A stretch of 64,000 bases of DNA from the NCBI GenBank assembly GCA_051984675.1, contig JBPYFK010000007.1, positions 62,001 to 126,000 of the forward strand. Direction: 5' to 3'. Source of the stretch: JBPYFK01 sp051984675 (lineage in GTDB: Bacteria > Actinomycetota > Actinomycetes > Mycobacteriales > Pseudonocardiaceae). The notes beneath the pieces are model-generated. The model was not told where the DNA came from, made no database searches, and saw only the letters and a list, made by a program, of their open reading frames with translations. The position numbers and the translations under genes are program-made. Positions 33,742 through 41,184 of the stretch are shown here, piece by piece; the first letter of the stretch is position 1; the number at the start of each line of letters is the position of its first letter.

Positions 33742-34713
33742 ATGTTGCTGACACTGATCGAGTCCGCGGACGGCGCCCTCACCGCGAGCTCCGCGGACGT
33801 GGTGGCGCGGGCGCACGCGCTGGCCAGGGAACTGGACATGCCGGTCGCCGCGGTGACCTTCGCGCCGGCTGAAGACCTCGCCGCGGATCTGGCCAAACAC
33901 GGGGTGGCCACCGCCCACGTACTCGACCACGAACTGCTGCGCGAGTATTCGCCGGAGCGCTGGGGCGAAGCGCTGGCAGCACTGATCGGGCACATGGAAC
34001 CGGCCGGTGTGCTGGCACCAGCGTCTGACCGGTTCAACGAGCTGATGGCGCAGGCGGCCGCACGCGCCGGGCTTCCGCTGGCCACCAACTGCGTCGCTGT
34101 GGCCCCTGGCCACGCGTGGACACTAACCCGCCAGCGCATGGGCGGGGTGTTGCTGGAAGACGCGGAGCTACACGCACCGGTCAAGCTGGTCACGCTGGCG
34201 CCCAGCGGCACCGATGCCGTGCCCGCTGACCCGGTCGGTGAGACCGAACTGGTCCGGTTCACGCCCGGCCTTGACGAGAACATGGTGCACGCCGAGATCG
34301 TCGACCGCACCGCGGGCGACTCCGGGGTCACGCTGGCAACCGCGAGGGTGGTCGTCTCCGGCGGGCGCGGCGTGGGAAGCGCGGAGAACTTCGCGACCCT
34401 GGAGCAGCTCGCGGAGCTGGTCGGCGGCGCGGTCGGGTGCTCGCGCGTGGTCACCAACAACGGCTGGCGCTCGCACAGCAGCCAGGTCGGGCTGACCGGC
34501 ACGAAGATCGCACCGGACCTCTACATCGCGTGCGGGATCAGCGGCGCGACCCAGCACTGGGTCGGCTGCATGGACGCCAAGGCGATCCTGGCCATCAACA
34601 CCGACGACCAGGCACCCATGGTCACCCGCGCCAGGTACGCGGTGATCGGCGACCTCCACGAGGTGCTGCCGGCCGTGATCGAGGAGATCAAACGGCGCGC
34701 CGCCGCAGGGTAG
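33742..34713 (+). CDS. etfA: Electron transfer flavoprotein alpha subunit
   Basis: A 323-residue EtfA. The C-terminal FAD-binding domain is canonical: ARVVVSGGRGVGSAENFATL, NNGWRSHSSQVGLTGTKIAPDLYIACGISGA split over residues 230-260, QHWVGCMDAKAILAINTD, and ARYAVIGDLHEVLPAVIEEI. The ATG at 33742 is preferred because GGGGTGG lies 7 bases upstream; a GTG at 33736 would overlap the etfB stop. Together with etfB it should carry electrons from the dehydrogenase to ETF-quinone oxidoreductase, which is not in the window. Confidence 0.93.
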   Translation: MLLTLIESADGALTASSADVVARAHALARELDMPVAAVTFAPAEDLAADLAKHGVATAHVLDHELLREYSPERWGEALAALIGHMEPAGVLAPASDRFNELMAQAAARAGLPLATNCVAVAPGHAWTLTRQRMGGVLLEDAELHAPVKLVTLAPSGTDAVPADPVGETELVRFTPGLDENMVHAEIVDRTAGDSGVTLATARVVVSGGRGVGSAENFATLEQLAELVGGAVGCSRVVTNNGWRSHSSQVGLTGTKIAPDLYIACGISGATQHWVGCMDAKAILAINTDDQAPMVTRARYAVIGDLHEVLPAVIEEIKRRAAAG

Positions 34714-34724
34714 CCAGCAGACCC

Positions 34725-34747
34725 GCCGGGGGCCACCGGTCCCCGGC
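34725..34747. terminator. Hairpin terminator after etfA
   Basis: GCCGGGGGCC (34725-34734) and GGTCCCCGGC (34738-34747) pair over 10 bp (one G-U) around an ACC triloop, 11 bases after the etfA stop. No T-tract follows. It cleanly ends the dehydrogenase-etfBA operon. Confidence 0.75.
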
Positions 34748-35184
34748 CACACTGTCTATTCCTCTAGTCACGGCAGCCGGACCCGCACTCGCGATGCGCG
34801 TCGATGCGTGGCTGGAAGACACTGCGCTTTCGCGTCAGCCCGAGATGAAGCTAACAACGGCGTGATTGCGGCTGGCACGCCATTATCGCCGCGATCCTGA
34901 TGCGGCCGTGTGACGTGGGCAAACACAACCGACTCGCGGGTCCGGTTGGCGTTGCCGTGCCGCGCTTTTCCGTACGTTTCGTAATCATCGCACGACCATT
35001 CGTGTCGTTAAATTAGGCCGAATAGCGGATGATTGGACTGAACGGGGGTACGTTCCGTAGTCTTCATGCCGGCTTCGCGGCGATCAGTTGCCTGCAGCGG
35101 GTAGCGCGCGAGGCGCCGCCGAATCGGCTGGTCGGGGAGCCGAACCGGGAACTCCCTGTGGCGGTTCGGACACTCGAAGGAGTC
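34748..35184. promoter_or_regulatory. Long leader region of the NlpC/P60 gene with an 8-bp nested hairpin
   Basis: 437 bases without a gene. It includes an AT-richer promoter-like zone at about 34960-35035 (TTCGTAATCATCG, TTAAATTAGGCCG). Close to the gene, CCGAACCG at 35140-35147 pairs with CGGTTCGG at 35162-35169, enclosing a small GGG/CCC hairpin. Actinobacterial NlpC/P60 and rpf genes often carry a c-di-AMP (ydaO) riboswitch. GGTCGGGGAGCCGAACC resembles part of one, but the conserved 3-prime GACAGCUAACCUCG block is missing, so it is called only as a structured leader. Confidence 0.45.
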
Positions 35185-36219
35185 ATGCTTCTCGTGAAGC
35201 TCACATGCGCGCGCGGCGCGGCGGCGATCACGATCGTGGCCACTGCCGTGAGCCTCCCGGCCATCCCTGCTAGCGCGGACCCGCCGCCCCCGACCAACTC
35301 CGCGGATGCGGCCAAGCAACTGCATGACCTGTCGGCACAGGCCGAAGGGCTCGCCGCGCAGTTCCAGAAGACTCAGGACGACCACGCCGCGAAGAAGGCC
35401 GAACTCGACCGGCAGACCGCTGCCGCCACGCAGGCCCAGGGCGCGGCTGACCAGGCTCGCGTCGCCGAGCAGGGCGCGCGTGGCCAGGTTGACCGGATGA
35501 GCCACGTCTCCTACGAGGGCGCGGAGATGAATCAGCTCTCCGCGGTGCTGGTCAGCAAGTCGCCGAGCGACTACCTGGACCGCGCCGCCGCGATCGACAT
35601 GCTGGCCAGGGACAGCGACAAGGCCGTCCAAACGTTCTCCACTGCCCGGACGCAGGCGGAAGCGGCCGGGCGGCAGGCCCAGGACGCGCGCAACCGGGCG
35701 GCGTCAGCGGAGGCCGACGCGGCCCGCATCGAAGGCGACATGGCGCAGCGCAAGGGCGCGATGGACGCGCAGATCGCGAAGGTCAAGCAGGAGTACGCCA
35801 GCTTGAGCCAGCAGGAGAAGAGCGCGCTCTCCTCTGCCGGCCCGGCCGCCGGCATGCTCGCCGGATCAGGGGCCGCGATCACGGCGACGAACGCCGCGCT
35901 GAGCAAGCAGGGCTCGCCGTACGTGTGGGGCGCCACCGGCCCGGACTCGTTCGACTGCTCGGGCCTGGTCCAGTGGGCCTACAAGCAGGCCGGCGTGTCG
36001 CTGCCCCGGTCCACGTACTCCCAGGAGACCGTCGGCAGCAGCGTCTCCCAGAGCAACCTCGCGCCGGGCGACCTGATCTTCTTCAACGGCGGCGAGCATG
36101 TCGGGATCTACATCGGCAACGGCAATGTCGTGCACGCGCCCACCGAAGGCGAGAACGTCAAGGTGTCCCCGTACCAGTACGTCGGCAGCGTGAGTTCTAT
36201 TCGCCGGGTAGCTGGCTGA
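35185..36219 (+). CDS. Secreted NlpC/P60 peptidoglycan endopeptidase
   Basis: A 344-residue exported hydrolase. A Sec signal peptide (LTCARGAAAITIVATAVSL, cleavage after PASA) leads into a long coiled coil of about residues 45-215 (repeated Ala/Gln/Lys heptads), as in RipA/CwlO-type enzymes whose coil keeps them inactive until an FtsEX-like partner activates them. The C-terminal NlpC/P60 domain has catalytic Cys in DSFDCSGLVQWAY, His in HVGIYIGNGNVVHAP and the LPRSTYSQ loop. ATG at 35185 has GAAGGA upstream. It should cut stem peptides during growth or division; the structured leader suggests post-transcriptional control. Confidence 0.9.
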   Translation: MLLVKLTCARGAAAITIVATAVSLPAIPASADPPPPTNSADAAKQLHDLSAQAEGLAAQFQKTQDDHAAKKAELDRQTAAATQAQGAADQARVAEQGARGQVDRMSHVSYEGAEMNQLSAVLVSKSPSDYLDRAAAIDMLARDSDKAVQTFSTARTQAEAAGRQAQDARNRAASAEADAARIEGDMAQRKGAMDAQIAKVKQEYASLSQQEKSALSSAGPAAGMLAGSGAAITATNAALSKQGSPYVWGATGPDSFDCSGLVQWAYKQAGVSLPRSTYSQETVGSSVSQSNLAPGDLIFFNGGEHVGIYIGNGNVVHAPTEGENVKVSPYQYVGSVSSIRRVAG

Positions 36220-36254
36220 GCCTTCAGCGCTCGTGGAGAACGTAGGCGCTTCGC

Positions 36255-36682
36255 GGACTGTGGGTCCATTGCCGACATCATTGGCATCGCGGTCGCGCCT
36301 TCGCTGCGCTGCTGGGCGGCCAGATAGCGGGTGAGCTGGCCGGGGCGCTGCATCAGCCAGGTTTCCGGGAGTAGGGGTCCGCCATCCGGTCATGCCCGGT
36401 GACGTCGAGAACCTCCAGATCGTCGCGCCACACGCGCAACGCGTTGCGGACGGCGTCGACGTCGTGCGGGGAGATCCGTGCGGAATCGGCCCCGAAGGAG
36501 ACGAGCACGGCGTCGTTGGTGCCGCAGAACTCCGTGCGCACCACCGACAGCGGGTGGCTGGCCGAGGAGTAGGCGAAAAGCGTTGTGATCGGTCCACGCA
36601 CCCTGATCCAGACCTTGACGCCCTTCGACGCCGTCTTCTCCCGGCTGGCGGCCCGCTTCTCCTCACATAACGAACTCGGCAT
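36255..36682 (-). pseudogene. Remnant of a flavin monoamine oxidase-family gene, frameshifted
   Basis: Only the C-terminal third of an FAD-dependent amine oxidase survives. One frame gives SREKTASKGVKVWIRVRG, AVLVSFGADSARISPHDVDAV and WRDDLEVLDVTGHD. It then stops after ADPYSRK. The next frame resumes MQRPGQLTRYLAAQQR, the expected continuation (family: ETW then MQRPGQLT). The join at about 36360 is explained by loss of one G in CGGG, giving CGGAAACC. A further shift near 36290 destroys the last FAD motif. No N-terminal Rossmann domain is found upstream. Confidence 0.7.
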
Positions 36683-36997
36683 AGGACGTCACGATGTTCC
36701 ACCCGACATCGGCAATACCGGTGAGTGAACGCGTTTACGCGAAGAATCATCGAAAATGAGTTCGAAAACCACGACATTGTCCCTGGTCTCGATCCTGCTC
36801 CCGCTGGCCTCGGTGCGGGCATGTCATGGACTGTTCGTCGGTGTGCTGTCATGATGATTGACAGTTCACGTGTTGCGGGCGCCATTCCCTGTGGACGGTC
36901 TGCACCTGGCAGATCGCTTCCGGCGGTTCGCTGCCGTGATCCTGACGACGCTTCGGCGTGGCTGACTTGGCCGTGTCGGGCTGGAAGAAGGTGCCGC
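36683..36997. other. Intergenic region upstream of a small hypothetical gene
   Basis: 315 bases with no gene recognised. It may contain degraded upstream sequence of the amine-oxidase remnant, but I could not match it. The right end holds AAGAAGGTG, the ribosome site for the ATG at 36998. Confidence 0.35.
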
Positions 36998-37204
36998 ATG
37001 ACCTGGGCAAGACGCGCGGGTTCCGTCCAGGAGCAGGGCCGCCTCCTCGAGGCGCGCGCCAGCGAGAAGATTCATCGCGCGAGCGAGAACAGCCGAGCGG
37101 CGCGCACGGTGGCTCAACACGCCAACGATGCCCAAGACTGCGCGAGCTTGCTGGATATGCTCGGATTGGATGTCCTCCAAGCCAAGCGGAGTCACAGCGA
37201 GTAA
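36998..37204 (+). CDS. Small hypothetical helical protein
   Basis: A 68-residue product, MTWARRAGSVQEQGRLLEAR onwards, with alternating charged and Ala residues and the ending DAQDCASLLDMLGLDV. Short actinobacterial proteins with a C-terminal DCAxLLxMLGLD are familiar to me as uncharacterised orphans; I cannot name a function. ATG at 36998 has AAGAAGGTG at good spacing. The GC-biased codon pattern supports coding in this frame only. Confidence 0.55.
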   Translation: MTWARRAGSVQEQGRLLEARASEKIHRASENSRAARTVAQHANDAQDCASLLDMLGLDVLQAKRSHSE

Positions 37205-37329
37205 CCGTACGTAGCGACTAACCGTACGTTCGGCGGGGAATCACCCGCTACCGGTGTCTAAGTTGTCTACAGTGGACACGACGAGGAACCAGCCTGGCAG
37301 CGGTTTGGGTTCAATGCCGAATAGCGCAC

Positions 37330-37368
37330 TCAGCGCAGCTTCTCTCCCACAGAGAGAAGCTGCGCTGA
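37330..37368. terminator. 17-bp perfect hairpin plus a second hairpin downstream of the cold-shock gene
   Basis: TCAGCGCAGCTTCTCTC (37330-37346) pairs perfectly with GAGAGAAGCTGCGCTGA (37352-37368) around CCACA. A second stem, CTCAGCC/GGCTGAG, lies at 37379-37405. Both are within 105 bases of the cspA stop on its 3-prime side and also follow the small plus-strand gene, so they can end transcription from both directions. Confidence 0.8.
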
Positions 37369-37433
37369 TTCAGGCTGGCTCAGCCCTATACTGCCTTCGG
37401 CTGAGGCGCTGCTAGACCCCCGTCGGGGCCTGC

Positions 37434-37637
37434 TCAGAGAGCGCGGACGTTACTGGCCTGCGGCCCCTTGGGGCCCTGCGTGACCTCGTAGCTGACCTGC
37501 TGGTTCTCGTCGAGGCTGCGGAAGCCGCCGGCGTCAATGGCCGAGTAGTGCACGAACACGTCCTCGCCACCGTCGTTGGGGGCGATGAAACCGAACCCCT
37601 TCTCGGAGTTGAACCACTTCACGGTTCCCTGCGTCAT
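37434..37637 (-). CDS. cspA: Cold-shock domain protein (CspA family)
   Basis: A 67-residue single-domain RNA chaperone. Both nucleic-acid-binding motifs are intact: RNP1 as KGFGFIAPNDGGEDVFVHY (residues 15-33) including FGFI and VFVHY, and the start MTQGTVKWFNSEKG. The ATG at 37637 has AGGGAG upstream; the open extension above it is not protein-like. It is divergent from an acyl-CoA desaturase gene, with 491 bases between, and both are expected cold-adaptation functions. A long 5-prime leader could allow the structure-based cold induction seen for csp mRNAs. Confidence 0.95.
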   Translation of the reverse strand: MTQGTVKWFNSEKGFGFIAPNDGGEDVFVHYSAIDAGGFRSLDENQQVSYEVTQGPKGPQASNVRAL

Positions 37638-38128
37638 GCCTGTCTCCCTGGTTGGAACTGAAGATTCGGACGACCATCTGCATGGAGGCCCCGGCCGCAG
37701 TTTCAGACGACAACGACTCCAGCTACACCAAAGACAGAAGCTCGCCTGCAACATCACCCTGGGAGCGTGCACAAACACGAGCTCAGAAGTTGACGACCAG
37801 CGCCAACGCTATCACGCCTGTCTCCATGGTCATATCACGGTCCTCCGATGCACCCTGCGGGTGCCGTATGGTGGGCGGGGAAGCCCTGCGGTGTGGCCTC
37901 GCCCACCCCGCTTCCACAGCCGTGCCGCCGACGAAGGAACCGACACCCGTGCCCGTGCGGCACCAGAGAAGGGACGAGCTTCATCCCCCGTTCAAGGCGA
38001 AGCCGAACAGTCGGAACACACCCTTGCCCTTCCGTGCACAGACAGCCAGCTTGCCATTGCTACCGCTGCCAGCTTGAGTTCTGGCAGCGTCAGGGCCAAC
38101 CCGGCGACTACTTTGAGGAATTGAGAAC
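37638..38128. promoter_or_regulatory. Divergent promoter region between cspA and the desaturase
   Basis: 491 bases without a recognisable gene. It should contain both promoters and the cspA leader. GAGGAA at 38115-38120 serves the desaturase. No clear operator repeat was found by eye. Confidence 0.4.
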
Positions 38129-39073
38129 ATGACTGTCGGTATGGGCGACACCCGGCCGGAAAGTACACCCGAGTCCATTATCGCGGGCAGGAGTTCACCG
38201 GGCGAGGTCGCGCTGATCGCGATCTTTGTTCTCGTTCCGATGCTCGCGCTGCTGGCGGCCGTGCCGTTCGCGTGGGGCTGGGGACTCGGCTGGATCGACA
38301 TTGGTCTCGCGGTCGCGTTCTACTACGTCAGTGGCCTAGGCGTGGCGGTGGGCTTCCACCGCTACTTCACCCACGGGTCGTTCAAGGCCAATCGTGCTGT
38401 GCGGGTCGCGCTGGCGGTGGCGGGAAGCGCGGCGGTCCAAGGATCGGTGGTCCAATGGGTGGCCGACCACCGTCGCCACCACGCATATGCCGACAAAGAG
38501 GGTGACCCCCACTCCCCGTGGCGGTATGGCACCAGCCCTCTCGCGTTGATCCGGGGCTTCTGGCACGCCCACATGGGCTGGCTGTTCGAACGCGATCAGA
38601 CCAACGCGAAGCGCTTCGCTCCAGATCTGCTCACCGATCGCCTCCTCAGGACGGTGGATCGGCTTTTCCCGGTATGGACCGCGGCGACATTGTTGCTGCC
38701 GGCTGCGCTTGGTGGCCTCCTGACCTGGTCCTGGTGGGGAGTGGTCACCGGGTTCTTCTGGGCAGGGCTCGTGCGGGTCGGGGTGCTGCACCACATTACG
38801 TGGTCAGTAAATTCGATTTGTCACATGATCGGCAGCCGTCCGTTCGCGGCGCGGGACAAGTCGGCGAACTTCTGGCCGCTGGCGATCGTCTCCTTCGGGG
38901 AGTCCTGGCACAACTCCCACCACGCCGACCCAACGTGCGCCCGGCATGGTGTCCGGCGCGGACAGCTCGATACCGCTGCCCGCGTCATCTGGCTGCTCGA
39001 AAAGCTCGGCTGGGTACACAAGGTCCGCTGGCCCACCCCGCGACGCTTAGCCAAGCTCGCAAACGATGGCTGA
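38129..39073 (+). CDS. Acyl-CoA / fatty acid desaturase
   Basis: A 314-residue membrane di-iron desaturase that introduces a double bond (probably delta-9) into acyl chains. The three histidine boxes are present: HRYFTH (about residue 72), HRRHH (about 110) and HNSHH (about 262). Four hydrophobic segments lie in the usual pairs (ALIAIFVLVPMLALLAAVPF; a pair around residues 190-225). ATG at 38129 has GAGGAA 9 bases upstream. Membrane-fluidity adjustment fits its position divergent from a cold-shock gene. Electron donors are not encoded nearby. Confidence 0.92.
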   Translation: MTVGMGDTRPESTPESIIAGRSSPGEVALIAIFVLVPMLALLAAVPFAWGWGLGWIDIGLAVAFYYVSGLGVAVGFHRYFTHGSFKANRAVRVALAVAGSAAVQGSVVQWVADHRRHHAYADKEGDPHSPWRYGTSPLALIRGFWHAHMGWLFERDQTNAKRFAPDLLTDRLLRTVDRLFPVWTAATLLLPAALGGLLTWSWWGVVTGFFWAGLVRVGVLHHITWSVNSICHMIGSRPFAARDKSANFWPLAIVSFGESWHNSHHADPTCARHGVRRGQLDTAARVIWLLEKLGWVHKVRWPTPRRLAKLANDG

Positions 39074-39122
39074 CTGACCCGGTTCGTGGATCAGAGGCCA
39101 GGATCGAATGACGATGTTATGG

Positions 39123-39154
39123 CGGCTGGAACGCGTGGCGCCGCGTTCCAGCCG
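39123..39154. terminator. 13-bp hairpin terminator after the desaturase
   Basis: CGGCTGGAACGCG (39123-39135) pairs perfectly with CGCGTTCCAGCCG (39142-39154) around TGGCGC, 50 bases past the desaturase stop and ahead of the convergent MFS remnant. It can act on both strands. Confidence 0.8.
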
Positions 39155-39170
39155 TCGTCACGAGCGGGAG

Positions 39171-39700
39171 CTAGGTGTTGCGGGACAGGACTTTCGTGAC
39201 GCTGGTCGCTCCGGGTGCTGTTCGTCGCGTGCCGGCGATGATGAGGGCGCTTGCTGCGAGTGGGGGTAGCGACCAGAGCGCTGCGGTGATGTAGCCGCCT
39301 TGTGTTGGCAGCATGGTTCCCGTCGGGGTTGCGGCGGCGAGCAGGGATCCATTGGCGGCGTTCGAACAGTAGCGCGGCGGCGATGGCGATCGCGGCGGAG
39401 AGTGCGTATGTCCAGCGTTCTGTGATGCGGTAGACCAGACGCGGCAACGATTTGCCTGCGACAAACCCGAGAAGCGAGAACGGTATCAGCGCCGCGCCCG
39501 CCGCAACGCCCGGGAGCGCGAACCCATAGGGGGCACCTGCCGGTGTCTGCACGTACCGCGTGAGCAGACTGAACAGCAGGTACAGGCCCATCCCCGCGAT
39601 GAGCATCGCCAGGTTCACGCGCAGGACAGACCCTTGGCCGAGCAGTCGCAGGTTGACCAGCGGCGAGGCCGTTGGCCTCAGCTGTCGTGTGCGCGAACAA
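39171..39700 (-). pseudogene. C-terminal remnant of an MFS drug-type transporter
   Basis: In one frame (about 39700-39360) the sequence reads PLVNLRLLGQGSVLRVNLAM, MGLYLLFSLLTRYVQTPAGA and YGFALPGVAAGAALIPFSLL, the eighth-to-tenth helix region of 14-helix MFS exporters. It breaks near LLFERRQ and resumes in another frame as NGSLLAAATPTGTMLP, then GGYITAALWSLPPLAASALI to the stop. No N-terminal half is present. At least one frameshift plus a large 5-prime deletion make it non-functional. Confidence 0.75.
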
Positions 39701-39877
39701 GCCCAGCTGAATTCTGGTGCGAACACCGGTCTTGCTCTTAGCTGGGTCTCGAATCCCGGCACTGAGGCGCTCGAACGCTGCCCGGCCCAGCTCTGAGAAC
39801 AGGGCCTCCATCGTCCCGGGCCGCTGGAAGATGTACGCCTGAACACCCCGCTCGGCTCCACTCATCCGTTCAGCCAT
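39701..39877 (-). pseudogene. Truncated N-terminal fragment fused to the MFS remnant
   Basis: From an ATG at 39877 the frame encodes MAERMSGAERGVQAYIFQRP, then TMEALFSELGRAAFERLSAG and RTRIQLGLFAH, well-formed helices, before running into the MFS remnant out of frame at about residue 60. I do not recognise the family; a small regulator is possible because a palindrome lies directly upstream. It looks like the 5-prime end of a gene joined by deletion to the 3-prime end of the MFS gene. Confidence 0.45.
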
Positions 39878-39892
39878 GGTTGGCAGGTTACT

Positions 39893-39903
39893 AGTTACTA
39901 ACT
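39893..39903. promoter_or_regulatory. AGTTA-C-TAACT palindrome in an AT-rich promoter
   Basis: An 11-base palindrome within TTACTAGTTACTAACTACTAA, 15 bases above the ATG at 39877. The surrounding 30 bases are unusually AT-rich. It looks like an operator left beside the truncated gene. Confidence 0.45.
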
Positions 39904-40064
39904 ACTAAATAATGTGTCATCGAACCGCTCCGACGCACCGCTGTCCATCGAGGGCCGTCGACGACTCGTCGACCGTTACCAGCTGGATTCAGCGGGACTG
40001 TCCACAGAGGAGTAAGGCTGCCATGTGTGATCTTCATCGTCGCAGGTCATGGCGATCGTGATCG

Positions 40065-41135
40065 CTACTCGGATTGGGGGAAGGCGATGGTGCGGCCCTC
40101 GGCAGCGGAGCGGCGGGCGGCTTCCAGGATGGTGAGCACGGCGATGGCGTCGTACGGGTCAACCGGCGCCGGGCCGCCCTCATGCAGGGCGGCGGCGACG
40201 CCGGCGTAGAAAGCGGGGTAGTCGCCGGGAAGCGAGGGGTGGGGTTTCGCGTCGTCAGGCGTGCCAAGCACGCCCCAGTCACGCTCGGCCTCGGTGCCCC
40301 AGTTGGGCCCGGGGCGTTGCCCGGCACGCAGCGCGCCTTCCTGCGGGTCGAGTCCGTAGGTGGTGTACGCAGACCTGTCACCGAGGACCCGAAGCCGCGG
40401 GCCGAGTTGCGCGGCGACGGCGCTCATCCACAGGTGGGAACGCACGCCGGTGGCGTGGGACAGGGCGATGAACGCGTCGTCGTCCACCGCCGCGCCGGGC
40501 CTGCGAGCGTCGATCTCCGCGTACACCTGCACGGCCGGGCCGAACAGGTGCAGCGCCTGGTCGACCAGATGGCTGCCCAGGTCGTAGAGGATGCCGCCGG
40601 CCTGCGCGGGATCCGACGACTCTCGCCAGCCGGGCCTGACCTCTGGTCGCCAGCGCTCGAAGCGTGATTCGTAGCGATGCACGGTGCCCAGCGCACCCTC
40701 AGCGAGCAACTGCCGCACTGTTCGGAAGTCGGCGTCCCACCGTCGGTTGTGAAAGACCGTCAGCAGCAGGCCACGGTCGGCGGCCAGTGCGGCGAGGGCG
40801 TGGCCCTCGGCGGCGGTGGCGGCCAGCGGCTTATCGACCACGACTGGTAGCCCGGCCTCCAGGGCGGCGCGGGCTATCGATACGTGGCTGTCGTTCGGGG
40901 ACGCGACCACGACCAGGTCGAGCGCCCGCGGGTCGGCGAGCAGTTGTTCGGCGTTGTCGACGGCGCGTGCCTCCGGGTGCTCATGGCTGAGTTGGGCGCG
41001 CCGGTCGGGGCTGCTGGTGGCCACTGTGTGCAAGCGGAGCCCAGGCGTAGTGGCGATGAGCGGGGCGTGGAAAGCGGAGCCGGCCAGGCCGTAGCCAACC
41101 AAGCCGACGCGCAACCGCGTCGTGCTGTCAGTCAT
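40065..41135 (-). CDS. Gfo/Idh/MocA-family oxidoreductase
   Basis: A 356-residue NAD(P)-dependent sugar or inositol dehydrogenase-type enzyme. The Rossmann loop is RVGLVGYGLAGSAFHAPLI, then LVVVASPNDSHVSIARAALEAG and the catalytic-lysine motif VVVDKPLAATAAEG (EKP/DKP). The C-terminal half has GGILYDLGSHLVDQALHLFG, the family GG-D-GSHxxD helix. ATG at 41135 is the family-like start. It is divergent from a ROK repressor with an operator between them, so its expression is probably induced by a sugar ligand. It resembles the YvaA/scyllo-inositol dehydrogenase group; the true substrate is unknown. Confidence 0.9.
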   Translation of the reverse strand: MTDSTTRLRVGLVGYGLAGSAFHAPLIATTPGLRLHTVATSSPDRRAQLSHEHPEARAVDNAEQLLADPRALDLVVVASPNDSHVSIARAALEAGLPVVVDKPLAATAAEGHALAALAADRGLLLTVFHNRRWDADFRTVRQLLAEGALGTVHRYESRFERWRPEVRPGWRESSDPAQAGGILYDLGSHLVDQALHLFGPAVQVYAEIDARRPGAAVDDDAFIALSHATGVRSHLWMSAVAAQLGPRLRVLGDRSAYTTYGLDPQEGALRAGQRPGPNWGTEAERDWGVLGTPDDAKPHPSLPGDYPAFYAGVAAALHEGGPAPVDPYDAIAVLTILEAARRSAAEGRTIAFPQSE

Positions 41136-41144
41136 GTCCAGGAA

Positions 41145-41167
41145 CTTAGGCAACAGTGTTGCTTAAG
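41145..41167. promoter_or_regulatory. 23-base palindromic operator for the ROK regulator
   Basis: CTTAGGCAACA-G-TGTTGCTTAAG is a palindrome with a single mismatch, centred on 41156 in the 49-base gap between the divergent oxidoreductase and ROK genes. It would overlap the promoters on both sides, so the ROK protein could repress its own gene and the oxidoreductase together. Confidence 0.75.
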
Positions 41168-41184
41168 TGCAAGGGGCGGGCAGA

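Noticed and set aside
35101..35184. c-di-AMP (ydaO/yuaA) riboswitch upstream of the NlpC/P60 gene
   Set aside because: Only GGTCGGGGAGCCGAACC-like sequence is suggestive; the conserved GACAGCUAACCUCG 3-prime block and the GGGGUGAAUC element were not found, so it is listed only as a structured leader.
36866..37195. Minus-strand open frame opposite the small gene at 36998
   Set aside because: Its second half is Ser/Arg-rich noise, and the plus-strand frame has the better ribosome site and helix pattern.
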